This document shows positions 45,443-54,212 of a stretch of 64,000 nt of DNA, in pieces. The DNA comes from Borrelia miyamotoi. GTDB lineage: Bacteria; Spirochaetota; Spirochaetia; Borreliales; Borreliaceae. Numbering within the stretch: the first letter of the stretch is position 1; every line of letters begins with the position of its first letter. The position numbers and the translations under genes were made by a program. The stretch lies in NCBI RefSeq assembly GCF_019668505.1, contig NZ_AP024371.1:496001-560000 (forward strand), given 5' to 3'. The notes beneath the pieces are model-generated. The model had not been told where the DNA came from. It searched no databases and saw only the letters and a program-made list of their open reading frames with translations.

Positions 45443-46201
45443 ATGTTGGGAATTTTTTTAGGAACTGGTGCATCAAGTGGTATTCCTATGTTGAATTGTA
45501 GTTGTAAGGTATGTAGTTCAAAATATGGTAAAAATAAAAGGCTTAGAAGTTCATTTCTTCTCAGTTTGCATGGAATGAATTTATTAATTGATACAGGCCC
45601 TGATATTAGAACTCAGCTTTTAAGAGAAAATGTCGTTAAGTTAGATTTGGTATTATATACTCATGAGCATTATGATCATATTATGGGTCTTGATGATATT
45701 AAATTTTACACAAGAACTTCTCCTTTGCCCATTTATGCTCGAGATAGTGCAATGCAACATATTAAAAATGCTTTTCCGCATAATTTTTCGTCAAAAACAT
45801 CTATAAGTGGGAGAGCTAATGTTATTCCTAATTTGGCAGTTGATTTACAACAAATTGTTTTTAGAGGAATAAATATAATCCCAATTCCTTTGTTGCATGG
45901 AGATATAATCAGTTTAGGATATAGAATAAATAATCTAGCATATCTTACTGATGTTAAATTTATTCCTGAGATTTCTTACAATTATTTAAAGGGATTAGAT
46001 GTTCTTGTAATAGATGCTTTAAGGATCAATCCTCATCCCGGACATCTTCATTTTGATGATGCTATTATTGAAGTGAAAAAAGTAAGTCCTAAAATTGCTT
46101 ATTTTACACACATTGCACATGATATAATGCATGAAGAATTTGACTATCTAAAAAGAGAAGATATTTATTTGGCTTATGATGGTTTGAGGATACATGTTTA
46201 A
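45443..46201 (+). CDS. PhnP/RNase Z-like metallo-beta-lactamase-fold hydrolase
   Basis: A 252-residue MBL-fold hydrolase. It begins with the strand GIFLGTGASSGIPMLNCSCKVC typical of PhnP-like phosphodiesterases. Metal ligands are YTHEHYDHIMGLDD near residue 74, a later His in IPLLHGD, and DALRINPHPGHLHFDDA. The closing YFTHIAHDIMHEEF is also a family feature. PhnP cleaves cyclic phosphodiesters; no phosphonate genes are nearby, so the true substrate is uncertain. Confidence 0.88.
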   Translation: MLGIFLGTGASSGIPMLNCSCKVCSSKYGKNKRLRSSFLLSLHGMNLLIDTGPDIRTQLLRENVVKLDLVLYTHEHYDHIMGLDDIKFYTRTSPLPIYARDSAMQHIKNAFPHNFSSKTSISGRANVIPNLAVDLQQIVFRGINIIPIPLLHGDIISLGYRINNLAYLTDVKFIPEISYNYLKGLDVLVIDALRINPHPGHLHFDDAIIEVKKVSPKIAYFTHIAHDIMHEEFDYLKREDIYLAYDGLRIHV

Positions 46202-46221
46202 CTCGAGTTGGTAGACAATTT

Positions 46222-46980
46222 ATGAATTTAATTTCGTGGAATGTAAATGGAATAAGAGCTATTTTGGGTAAAGGTTTTCTTGAATTTATTGAAAAATATA
46301 GTCCGGATATCTTATGTCTTCAGGAAACTAAGGCTTGCAAAGAACAGTTACCAAAAGAGCTTATTAATGTTAAAGGATATTATTCGTACTTTTCGAAATC
46401 CATAATAAAGGGTTATAGTGGAGTTGGTATTTATTCAAAGATTGAACCTATTAAATTAGAGATTATGAATATAGAAAAATTTGATAGGGAGGGAAGATGT
46501 TTGATTGTTCATTATCCTGATTTTATCCTTATTAATGCGTATTTTCCTAATTCTCAAGCTTTAAGAAAAAGACTTAATTATAAGCTTGAGTTTTTAACGA
46601 ATCTTGAGTCTATTGCAAGTTCATTTGTAAATTCTGGCAAAGACATTATCATTTGTGGTGATTTTAATATTGCTCATACAGAAATTGATTTATCTGATCC
46701 TAAAACCAGCAGAGAATCTGCTGGTTTTTACATTGAAGAGACTACTTGGATGGATAGTTTTTTAAATGAAGGTTATGTTGATACCTTTAGAATTTTTAAT
46801 AAGGAACCGGGTAACTATACTTGGTGGGATTATAGAACAAAGGCGAGATCACGTAACATAGGTTGGAGGATTGATTATTTTGTTGTTAATGGAACCTTTA
46901 AATCTAAGATAAGAAATGCTTTAATTTTAAGTGAAGTAATGGGGAGTGATCATTGTCCTGTTTTTTTGGATTTAAATTAG
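46222..46980 (+). CDS. xth: Exodeoxyribonuclease III / AP endonuclease
   Basis: ExoIII-family enzymes cut abasic sites in base excision repair. The 252-residue product starts MNLISWNVNGIRAIL. The metal Glu is in CLQETKACK, and further motifs are GYSGVGIYSK, VCGDFNIAHTEIDL-like (ICGDFNIAHTEIDL), NYTWWDYRTKARSRNIGWRIDY in short blocks, and the terminal SDHCPVFLD. It is closer to the Exo A/APE1 type. A 12-bp perfect hairpin with a T-run lies inside the gene (46702-46729). Confidence 0.95.
   Translation: MNLISWNVNGIRAILGKGFLEFIEKYSPDILCLQETKACKEQLPKELINVKGYYSYFSKSIIKGYSGVGIYSKIEPIKLEIMNIEKFDREGRCLIVHYPDFILINAYFPNSQALRKRLNYKLEFLTNLESIASSFVNSGKDIIICGDFNIAHTEIDLSDPKTSRESAGFYIEETTWMDSFLNEGYVDTFRIFNKEPGNYTWWDYRTKARSRNIGWRIDYFVVNGTFKSKIRNALILSEVMGSDHCPVFLDLN
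46702..46729 (+). other. Terminator-like hairpin inside the exonuclease gene
   Basis: AAAACCAGCAGA (46702-46713), loop GAA, TCTGCTGGTTTT (46717-46728) and another T. It is a 12-bp perfect stem with a 3-nt loop, in the shape of an intrinsic terminator, but within the coding sequence at about residue 161-170 (KTSRESAGF). Confidence 0.6.
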
Positions 46981-46994
46981 TATAAGAGGTGTAT

Positions 46995-47741
46995 ATGTAT
47001 TTTGCAATTATTTTTATTTTGTTTATTCAGGGTTTTATTTTTGGGATTAATTTAGAGAGTATTGATTTTTATCGCAGTCTTGAGAAGAAAGAGCTCTTAC
47101 GTGTGCTCTACTTATTGGACAGAGATAAATATTTTACTAAGAATAATGAACTTTTTACGTATATTGATTTGGCCAAGCAGGCTTTGATTGAGAGGGGTGT
47201 GAAAATTTTAAGTGGCAGTGATAAATCAGATAATGTGCAAAATATTAGTGATTTAAAACATTTAAAGAATTGTAATAATGCAAAATTTATATCAAAAGCA
47301 TCAGAGGCTTTAAATATTTTTATTTATTGTGATGATAATGATGGATTTTTGAAAACTTTAGATGGTCGAAATATAGGCATTCAAGATGGTAATTTTGTTA
47401 TTTTGAATTCATTGCCTTTTAAAGGCTATGATGGCATATCAAGAGGACATTCTACCATCGAAATTTATAATGCAAGTATTTTATACCCTGATTTTAGTAA
47501 GTTTCTTTTGGATAAGTCTGGATCTTTTGTTTATGTTGAGGAATTTAATAAGAGAGTTTACTTTAATGATATTTCAAAGTTATCAAAGGAAGAACTTTTA
47601 TTCTTATTTTATGAATTGTTTCCTGTTTCTAGGTTAAAGGGTGTGAAAGATTGGTATGATTTTGGATTTTCATCTATTCTTAAGGAAGTTAAAAAAGCTT
47701 ATAATATAGAAATGAATTTAAATGCAAGGAAAATGAAATGA
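46995..47741 (+). CDS. Exported protein of unknown function
   Basis: This 248-residue protein has an N-terminal signal (MYFAIIFILFIQGFIFGIN) and an otherwise soluble sequence, so it is probably periplasmic. No known domain is evident; RVLYLLDRDKYFT and SIEIYNASILYPDFSKFLL-like blocks stand out. ATG 46995 lies 5 nt after AAGAGG; an in-frame GTG at 46989 is the alternative. Its end overlaps the M16 protease start by 4 nt, which suggests coupled expression and perhaps a shared role. Confidence 0.8.
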   Translation: MYFAIIFILFIQGFIFGINLESIDFYRSLEKKELLRVLYLLDRDKYFTKNNELFTYIDLAKQALIERGVKILSGSDKSDNVQNISDLKHLKNCNNAKFISKASEALNIFIYCDDNDGFLKTLDGRNIGIQDGNFVILNSLPFKGYDGISRGHSTIEIYNASILYPDFSKFLLDKSGSFVYVEEFNKRVYFNDISKLSKEELLFLFYELFPVSRLKGVKDWYDFGFSSILKEVKKAYNIEMNLNARKMK

Positions 47742-50557
47742 GACATAAGTATATTGACATTGATGTGTTAAAATTTATCTTTTTAATTTTGGTATTTATT
47801 GTTTTATCTTGTTCGTCTTCTAAATTAAAGGTGAATAAAAACTTATTAAGTGGTCAACTTAAAAATGGACTTAAATATTATATTTATGCCAATCAAGTTC
47901 CTGCTAAGGCTGTTTATATGGGAATCTTATTTAATGTTGGATCTTTAAATGAAGAGGAAAATGAGAGAGGTTTGGCGCATTATCTTGAACATATGGCGTT
48001 TAAGGGTACAAAGGATTATCCTGGTGGTGAGGGTATTTTTGAAGTTCTTAAAAAATTTGGGATGGAATTTGGAGCAGATATTAATGCTTATACTAGTTTT
48101 GATAAAACTTATTATAATCTTAATTTGCCAGATAGTAGTAATGAATCAGAAGTTGATGAAGCTTTGAATTTGTTAAGAAACTGGGCTTTTCAGATCGAAT
48201 TTGATGAAGTAGAAATAGATAAAGAACGTAATGTTATTCTTGAAGAAAAGAAGCTGAAGGATAATTATTTAGGTAGGATTAATGAAAAGGTATTTGGATT
48301 TGTTTTGGGTAGTAGTAAGTACGCAGTTCGATTTCCTATTGGACTTGAAGATAGAGTTTTATCTTTTAAGTCAGAAGACTTTAAGAAATTTTATAAAAAA
48401 TGGTATAGACCAGATGTTACTAGTGTCATTATTGTAGGAGATATTGATCCTGGTAAAATTGAAAAGAAAGTAATAGATCGGTTTTCATCTTTAGAGAAAC
48501 CGGAAGGTAAGCTTGAGAAGATTAAAATAAATTTAGACACGGTAATAAATGAAAAATTTATAAGTATAGAAGATTTTGAGACGCCATTTCCTAGCATAAA
48601 TTTTATTCTTAAAAAGAGTGTTAACAATAGTTTTGGCACTGTTGATGATGTTAAAAGATTTGTTGATAAAATTTTATTAAAAAGTCTTTTTAAAAATAGA
48701 TTTTACGATTTAAAGACTGCTGGAACAAATAATTTTATATCATTTAATAAGATTGATTCAGAATTGAAATCAGATGACAATTATATTTTAGTTGATCAAA
48801 TTTCTTTTGAGATTAACCCAGAGCATTTCAAAGAAGGGATAGAAGGGTTTTTCTATGAAATTGAGAGAATCAAGAGATTTGGTTTTACGCAGGGAGAAAT
48901 TGATGAGGTCAAATCTAAACTTATAAGTAATTATAAGCTAAGTAAAGATAACATTAATAAGCGATCTTCATCTAGTATTGAGGATAGTTTAGTAAACATT
49001 GCTTTTCAAGGTTCTAAGATGTTTGATATGAATGAGTATTTTGATATTGCTATTGATTATCTAAATAAGATTAGTATAAGAGCAATATTAGATTTGGCTA
49101 AGAAGGAAGCGACCATAGATGATATGGCTATTTTTTATTCTTATTCTAAGAAATCTCATCCTAATTTGACTCTTGAAGAGATTAACGCATTACGTGACTC
49201 TGCTTTGGTTAAAGAGATTAAACCTTATAATGATGTATCAATTCAGAAAGAATTCTTTAAGAAGTCTTTGGAAAGCAAAGATATTGTTGAAGAGAAAGAA
49301 TTATCTGAGGGAATTTCATCCTTTATGCTGGAAAATGGAGTTGAAGTTTACTTTAAACATAATGGACGTAATAAAAATGTAGTCAATTTTAGTGCGTATT
49401 CTTGGGGTGGTTTGTTAAGTGAGAATCCTGATCTTGTGCCCGTTTTGTCTTTGGCTCCAAGAATAGTTTCTAGTTCGGGGTATGGAGATTATTCTAGACT
49501 TCAATTTGAAAAATATTTGTCAGGTAAAGGTATAAGTTTAATTCCAACAGTTGGTGAGCAAATGTCAAGCATTAAGGGTAGTGCTGATATAAAAGATCTT
49601 GAAACTCTTTTTAAGCTTATATACTTTACATTTAATGAGCCAAAAATAGATGATATTGTTTTGCAAAATATCATTACTGATTTGAAAGCAAATATTAAGA
49701 GCAAGGAAAATGATTCTAAACATTTGTTTTATAGTGCTATTAGACGATTTTATAACAATGATGATTATCGTTTGAGAGATATTCAAGAAGCTGATTTGAA
49801 AAATATATCAAAGGATATTCTTTTAAGTTTCTATAAAAAGAGATTTACTTATGCAAATAAATTTAAATTTATATTTGTGGGAGATGTTGACCTAGAGATA
49901 ATAAAAAATCTTTCAAGACAGTATTTAGGTAATTTAAATTCTCAAGAATTGGATGAGTTTAAAGATATAGATTATTCTTATAAGAGAGGTACGGATAGAA
50001 TAGTTGTAAAAAAGGGTAAAGATGCAAGTAGTTTTGTGCATATTTGTTATCCTTTTAATTTTAACTATTCACCTTCGGATACTTTGAATTATGATGCTTT
50101 ATCATTGCTCTTGACTGATGATCTTGTTAAGAATGTTAGAAGGAAGATGTCTAGTGTTTATTCAATAGGAGCATCTTTTGATTATGTCATTAGAAAACAT
50201 TCTAATTCAGATGGTTTTATCATTATATCTTTTGCAGTTGATCCTAAAGTTCTTGATAATGTTTTAAAGGTTGTTAATGAATATATTGTAGAAAAACAAA
50301 AAACAGGTTTTACAGATCAGGATTTTGATTATGTCAAGAAAAATATTATTAAAAATGATAATATTAGTTCTGAATCTAGTGGGTATTGGATTTCAAAGAT
50401 ATTATTTTCAGTTTTTTGGAATAATGATTTGAGATCTTCTTTAGGTGTTAAATTTATTGAAAATAATTTGAGTAAGGACGTTATAAATAAGTTATTTAAG
50501 AAAATTGATTTGGAGCAGAAAGCAGAGATTGTGTTAATTCCTGAGAAGGGTAATTAG
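47738..50557 (+). CDS. M16 (pitrilysin-type) zinc protease, probable lipoprotein
   Basis: The 939-residue protein has a lipoprotein-like signal (FIFLILVFIVLSCSSS, Cys25). The inverted zinc motif HYLEH is at residues 81-85, with the third ligand about Glu163 in DKERNVILEEKK. The second half (from about 520) is a related M16 domain without the zinc motif, as in two-domain pitrilysins. NFSAYSWGGLLSE marks the second half. It is probably anchored to a membrane facing the periplasm. It overlaps the preceding unknown gene by 4 nt. Confidence 0.93.
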   Translation: MRHKYIDIDVLKFIFLILVFIVLSCSSSKLKVNKNLLSGQLKNGLKYYIYANQVPAKAVYMGILFNVGSLNEEENERGLAHYLEHMAFKGTKDYPGGEGIFEVLKKFGMEFGADINAYTSFDKTYYNLNLPDSSNESEVDEALNLLRNWAFQIEFDEVEIDKERNVILEEKKLKDNYLGRINEKVFGFVLGSSKYAVRFPIGLEDRVLSFKSEDFKKFYKKWYRPDVTSVIIVGDIDPGKIEKKVIDRFSSLEKPEGKLEKIKINLDTVINEKFISIEDFETPFPSINFILKKSVNNSFGTVDDVKRFVDKILLKSLFKNRFYDLKTAGTNNFISFNKIDSELKSDDNYILVDQISFEINPEHFKEGIEGFFYEIERIKRFGFTQGEIDEVKSKLISNYKLSKDNINKRSSSSIEDSLVNIAFQGSKMFDMNEYFDIAIDYLNKISIRAILDLAKKEATIDDMAIFYSYSKKSHPNLTLEEINALRDSALVKEIKPYNDVSIQKEFFKKSLESKDIVEEKELSEGISSFMLENGVEVYFKHNGRNKNVVNFSAYSWGGLLSENPDLVPVLSLAPRIVSSSGYGDYSRLQFEKYLSGKGISLIPTVGEQMSSIKGSADIKDLETLFKLIYFTFNEPKIDDIVLQNIITDLKANIKSKENDSKHLFYSAIRRFYNNDDYRLRDIQEADLKNISKDILLSFYKKRFTYANKFKFIFVGDVDLEIIKNLSRQYLGNLNSQELDEFKDIDYSYKRGTDRIVVKKGKDASSFVHICYPFNFNYSPSDTLNYDALSLLLTDDLVKNVRRKMSSVYSIGASFDYVIRKHSNSDGFIIISFAVDPKVLDNVLKVVNEYIVEKQKTGFTDQDFDYVKKNIIKNDNISSESSGYWISKILFSVFWNNDLRSSLGVKFIENNLSKDVINKLFKKIDLEQKAEIVLIPEKGN

Positions 50558-50572
50558 TTTGAATTTTTGGAG

Positions 50573-52045
50573 CTACATGTTTTGCTCTTTTTTTATTTTG
50601 TCTTTGAAAAGGATTAATAGTTCTCCAGCTATTAATCCTTTTGTTTCCCATAATAATGCTTCTAATTTTTTAGCCCATTTATCGTATCTATTTAGTCCAA
50701 ACTTGGGGAAATAGTTGGTGTTAATTAAATAGGTTGCAGTTTCTTCTTTTGGAAGTTGGGTGATATAAGCATAGAATTCGTTTATTATTAGATATTGATA
50801 ATTAGTATCATAATCTTTACTGTCTAAAAATTGAATCCAAGCTTGTTTATCTTTTTGTATAACATTTTTACTCCAGAAATTAGAGATTGCTTTATTAAAA
50901 TTCTTGTCTATAAAGTAATACATGTGTAAGATTTCATGCATAAATATTGTGATTTGATCCATGCTGAGTATAGTTTCGTCTTCTGAATAAGCTGCAAATG
51001 CAATATTTTTTGATTTATCTTTGATTTTAATTGTATTATTTTCAATGTATGCTAATTTATTGATTATAATTAGATTTTTTAAAATTATTTCTTCTTTGTT
51101 TAATTTGATATTTAATTTTTGTGCTTTGTTGAAAAATGTAATTATGTCTTGAAGTCTGTAATCGTGTCCTCTCCATCCTATTTTGTTTTTTAGTTCATTG
51201 TTTGAAAGTAATACGCCTCTAAATTCTTTTTTCTCTATGAAAAATGCTATTCTTTTTAACATTAAAGACTGATATTTGAGATTCTTGAATTTTAGTACAT
51301 ATATGTTAGGTTCTGAGATTAGATTAAAAAGTTCAAATGCATCTCTTCTGTAATTTTCTTTTTTATAGTTTAAGATGAATTTTAGATCAGAATTTATTGG
51401 TTTATTTATATCATAATAAGCATTCATGTTAATATATCCAATTTCTAGTATTTGAATCATATTGTTGTTTTTAGTAGACTTTATTTTGTCATTTTCATTT
51501 TCTAGTGATGTGTACTTTATTAAATTAGATAATACTATTTTTTGTGATTCTTTTTCTGAATATAAGTTTGCAAGTATGGGGCTTGATATTTTTTCTTTTG
51601 CTTTAAAGCCTAAGATAGGAAACATATTTTTGGTAAGATTAAATTCAATAGAATATTCATTTTGACTAATGAGTATTTTAAATTTCTGAAGACTTGACCT
51701 TGCTGTTTGAATATTTGAGTTTTTTATTTTAGCGTTATTTAGACTAATAGATTTGATATTATCCATTTTAATTTCTATTGTTAATTCTTTGTCTTGATTA
51801 ACTATTTTTGGAATATCATATGAAAAATTTTTGTCTTGAGTGTTGATTTCTATGCTTGCATTTTCATTGATCTGGAGATTTAGTATGATGCAGCAACTTA
51901 CTGCTTTTTTATTACAGTATGTTACTGTTTTATTGCCATTGATGATTAGGGAGTTTTTTTTATTTTTATTTTCATATAATGCTTGATAATTTGCTAATAA
52001 AACTAATATTGCTAGAATATTTTTCCAATCGTAACATGTGTTCAT
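50573..52045 (-). CDS. Predicted HEXXH zinc metallopeptidase
   Basis: I know no named homologue of this 490-residue protein. Residues 370-374 are HEILH within TIFMHEILHMYYF, and Glu423 lies in IINEFYAYIT, 49 residues on. This is the gluzincin pattern (HEXXH and a downstream NExxA-like helix). A hydrophobic N-terminus (ILAILVLLANYQAL) suggests export. Residues 35-150 look beta-rich. The ATG at 52045 has no Shine-Dalgarno and lies only 36 nt after tRNA-Glu, so it may be read with the tRNAs. Confidence 0.8.
   Translation of the reverse strand: MNTCYDWKNILAILVLLANYQALYENKNKKNSLIINGNKTVTYCNKKAVSCCIILNLQINENASIEINTQDKNFSYDIPKIVNQDKELTIEIKMDNIKSISLNNAKIKNSNIQTARSSLQKFKILISQNEYSIEFNLTKNMFPILGFKAKEKISSPILANLYSEKESQKIVLSNLIKYTSLENENDKIKSTKNNNMIQILEIGYINMNAYYDINKPINSDLKFILNYKKENYRRDAFELFNLISEPNIYVLKFKNLKYQSLMLKRIAFFIEKKEFRGVLLSNNELKNKIGWRGHDYRLQDIITFFNKAQKLNIKLNKEEIILKNLIIINKLAYIENNTIKIKDKSKNIAFAAYSEDETILSMDQITIFMHEILHMYYFIDKNFNKAISNFWSKNVIQKDKQAWIQFLDSKDYDTNYQYLIINEFYAYITQLPKEETATYLINTNYFPKFGLNRYDKWAKKLEALLWETKGLIAGELLILFKDKIKKEQNM
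50607..50646 (+). terminator. Intrinsic terminator of the M16 protease gene
   Basis: AAAAGGATTAATAG (50607-50620), 8-nt loop, CTATTAATCCTTTT (50629-50642), then GTTT. The 14-bp perfect stem begins 50 nt after the M16 stop. It also lies within the 3' coding end of the convergent metallopeptidase gene (residues ...KGLIAGELLILFK). Confidence 0.7.
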
Positions 52046-52081
52046 TAGTAAAAAAGAGAGCTAGCAAGATGTTTTTTATTA

Positions 52082-52153
52082 CATCCTCTAGGGGAATCGA
52101 ACCCCTCTTGCCAGGATGAAAACCTGGAGTCCTGACCGATAGACGAAGAGGAC
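52082..52153 (-). tRNA. tRNA-Glu (anticodon TTC)
   Basis: A 72-nt cloverleaf on the minus strand. The acceptor is GTCCTCT with AGAGGAT, discriminator G. The anticodon stem CCAGG/CCTGG encloses loop TTTTCAT, anticodon TTC. The T arm is GGGG-TTCGATT-CCCC. No CCA is encoded. It is the last of three tRNAs. Confidence 0.96.
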
Positions 52154-52160
52154 AAAGAAT

Positions 52161-52233
52161 TGAGCTCAGTAGGGTTTGAACCTACGACCCCCGCCTTAAA
52201 AGGGCGATGCTCTACCAGCTGAGCTATGAGCCC
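52161..52233 (-). tRNA. tRNA-Lys (anticodon TTT)
   Basis: A 73-nt cloverleaf on the minus strand. The acceptor is GGGCTCA with TGAGCTC, discriminator A. The anticodon stem TCGCC/GGCGG encloses CTTTTAA, anticodon TTT. The T arm GTAGG-TTCAAAC-CCTAC is perfect. Seven bases separate it from tRNA-Glu. Confidence 0.96.
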
Positions 52234-52330
52234 GAAAATAATTAAATCTGCCAAAGTTAATTATAACATTTATTTAAAGGCATGTCAATACTTTGCTTAT
52301 TGCAAAATAACCCGATTTAACTTATTTAAG

Positions 52331-52403
52331 TGAGCTGCACAGGACTTGAACCTGTGACCTGCGGGTTAAGAATCCGTTGCTCTACCATCTGAGCTAGCAG
52401 CCC
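52331..52403 (-). tRNA. tRNA-Lys (anticodon CTT)
   Basis: A 73-nt minus-strand cloverleaf. The acceptor is GGGCTGC with GCAGCTC, discriminator A. The T arm is ACAGG-TTCAAGT-CCTGT. Placing the D stem fixes the anticodon loop as TTCTTAA, anticodon CTT. The anticodon stem ACGGA/CCCGC has only three pairs, with A-C at both ends. It sits 97 nt upstream of tRNA-Lys(TTT). Confidence 0.9.
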
Positions 52404-52454
52404 TCCATTTTATTAATAAACTAATAAATAGGATAAATACTTGTAGATATAATG

Positions 52455-53093
52455 TCAAGAATTATGATTACTTTTTTCTATCTTTTCTAGTAGCTTTTTT
52501 GCTTCTGAATGATTGGGATTTAGGGTTAGTAATTTTATTAAAGTATCTTTTGCTAAGATTTTGTTTTGTGCATTAAGTCTTGATTTTGCAAGTTTTAATA
52601 GTATGTTTTGGTTATTTGGCAAAAATCTTAAAGCGTTTTCATATGCGAAGTCAGCCTCGTTATATCTTTCAAGTTTGTAAAAAGAATCTGCGATTAAAAT
52701 ATAGACTTTGACTATTCGTGCCCCATTTGACCCAAAACTAATATATTTTTGAAAATATTTGAGAGCATTGTTATATTGTCCTTGAAAAAAATAAGCTTCT
52801 CCCAATGCTTGGATTATTCTTGGGTCATATTTATTTATTTCGAGACCTTTAATGGATTCTAGTTCGGCTCTTTTGTATTCACCTGTTGCTATTAGACTCC
52901 ATATAAGTATTGATCTTGCATCTAAATTTTTTGGTTTATATTTTAGCTCTTCTTGAGTATTTATAATTGCTTCTTGGAATTTGCCTTGTCTGTAGAGTAA
53001 AAGAGAATCTTCTTTCTCTTCTTCTGCTTTTATTAGGTTTGAACCAGAAAGTAACATGATAATTATTTTTAAGCAAAAGCTTTTATTTATCAT
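52455..53093 (-). CDS. Exported TPR-repeat protein
   Basis: The 212-residue product has a signal-like N-terminus (CLKIIIMLLSGSNLIKA) followed by about five TPR units (YRQGKFQEAIINTQEEL, ALGEAYFFQGQYNNALKYF, ADSFYKLERYNEADFAYENAL). TPR proteins are binding scaffolds. ATG 53093 follows GGAGA by 5 nt and overlaps the bactofilin stop as ATGA; a start further upstream at 53111 is unlikely. Together with bactofilin it may work in the cell envelope. Confidence 0.88.
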   Translation of the reverse strand: MINKSFCLKIIIMLLSGSNLIKAEEEKEDSLLLYRQGKFQEAIINTQEELKYKPKNLDARSILIWSLIATGEYKRAELESIKGLEINKYDPRIIQALGEAYFFQGQYNNALKYFQKYISFGSNGARIVKVYILIADSFYKLERYNEADFAYENALRFLPNNQNILLKLAKSRLNAQNKILAKDTLIKLLTLNPNHSEAKKLLEKIEKSNHNS

Positions 53094-53440
53094 TTTTTCT
53101 CCATTTCGCAATTTCCGTTAAATAGTGCTCCTGACTCTATGAATAGTTCTTTTGTTTTAATGTCTCCGATTAATTTTCCAGTTTTGTAAATTTTTATTGT
53201 TTCTGAAGCATCTACATTTCCTTTCATTGTTCCATGATTTAGGAAATTTTTACACTTAATTTCAGCTTCCACATTAGCTTTTTCTCTTAGATATATTGAG
53301 TTCGTGGAATTTATGAGTCCTTTAAGCATTCCTTCAATAATTATTGGTTTATTGCTTTCGATATATCCTTCAAACTCAAAGCTGCTCCTTATAATATTTT
53401 GGGTATTACTTTCTTCAAATTCTAGGGTGTCAATGCTCAA
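53090..53440 (-). CDS. Bactofilin-family cytoskeletal protein
   Basis: Bactofilins polymerise into beta-helical filaments that mark sites of envelope growth. The 116-residue protein has a short N-terminus and a core of short repeated strands (EGYIESNKPIIIEGMLKG, KNFLNHGTMKGNVDAS, IKIYKTGKLIGDIKTK). TTG start with AGGAG 6 nt before. A strong hairpin (53451-53482) ends right at its Shine-Dalgarno. Confidence 0.9.
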   Translation of the reverse strand: MSIDTLEFEESNTQNIIRSSFEFEGYIESNKPIIIEGMLKGLINSTNSIYLREKANVEAEIKCKNFLNHGTMKGNVDASETIKIYKTGKLIGDIKTKELFIESGALFNGNCEMEKK

Positions 53441-53450
53441 TTTAACTCCT

Positions 53451-53482
53451 AAAAATGAATGCTTAATGAAGCATTCATTTTT
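53451..53482 (-). terminator. Intrinsic terminator after the BI-1-like gene
   Basis: AAAAATGAATGCTT (53451-53464), loop AATG, AAGCATTCATTTTT (53469-53482): a 14-bp perfect stem with T-runs on both sides. It lies 23 nt after the stop of the upstream gene and touches the bactofilin Shine-Dalgarno, so it could also act as an attenuator. Confidence 0.7.
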
Positions 53483-53505
53483 ACTTTGACTTTAGATGTT
53501 TACTT

Positions 53506-54201
53506 TTAATCTCTTCTTTGTCCTAAAAATCTTAGTAAATATAGGAATAGATTTATAAAATCTAGATAAAGCTTTAAGGATGCTACAATGACCATTCTGT
53601 TTTTAATTTCAGTATCATCTTCTAACATTCTATTCATTTTGGAAATATTTTGAACATCGTAAGCTGTTAAACCTGTAAATAATATCACACCTATAATTGA
53701 GATTAAAAAATTAAGACCTGAACTTCTTAAGAATATGTTAAAAATTGATGCAATAATGATGCCCCACAAGCCCATGATGAGATAACTTCCCATTTTTGTA
53801 AGATCTGTATTTGTTGTGTATCCATAAAAAGACATTGCAAGAAAAGTTACAGAAGTGATTCCAAATGTGTAAAATATTGAACCTTGGGTGTATATCATAA
53901 ACACAGAAGATAGTGTTACTCCTGATAAAGCTGAGTATCCTAAAAAAAGTGCTGTTGCTGTGCTACTTGATATTTTTTCTATTGCTCCGCTTATTGCATA
54001 CACAAGTCCAAACTGTACAAGTATCATTGTTATATACAACATTGGATTTGCAAATATTATAGCTCTCATTGTTGCATTTTCAGATGTTGTATATGCAAAT
54101 ACTGCAGATATTAAAAGACCAACTGCCATTAATCCAAAAACTTGAGCCAGAAATTTATTTTTTATCCTTATTTCTTGTTTGACTTGACTTAATTCAAACA
54201 T
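53506..54201 (-). CDS. BAX inhibitor-1 / YccA family membrane protein
   Basis: The 231-residue product has about seven membrane helices (AQVFGLMAVGLLISAVFAYT, MLYITMILVQFGLVYAI, TFGITSVTFLAMSFYGYTT and so on). The C-terminal GLTAYDVQNISKMN fits the YccA/BI-1 family (UPF0005), which includes pH-sensitive calcium leak channels and a protease modulator. It lies 11 nt after fusA on the same strand. Confidence 0.9.
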   Translation of the reverse strand: MFELSQVKQEIRIKNKFLAQVFGLMAVGLLISAVFAYTTSENATMRAIIFANPMLYITMILVQFGLVYAISGAIEKISSSTATALFLGYSALSGVTLSSVFMIYTQGSIFYTFGITSVTFLAMSFYGYTTNTDLTKMGSYLIMGLWGIIIASIFNIFLRSSGLNFLISIIGVILFTGLTAYDVQNISKMNRMLEDDTEIKNRMVIVASLKLYLDFINLFLYLLRFLGQRRD

Positions 54202-54212
54202 AATGATCCCTC

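Noticed and set aside
52045..52254. A 69-codon minus-strand frame with IAQLVEHRPFKAGVVGSNPTE
   Set aside because: It is the common false protein produced by reading through tRNA genes, here tRNA-Lys and tRNA-Glu.
53888..54145. 85-codon plus-strand frame opposite the BI-1-like gene
   Set aside because: It lies fully inside a well-supported membrane protein gene and has no ribosome binding site.
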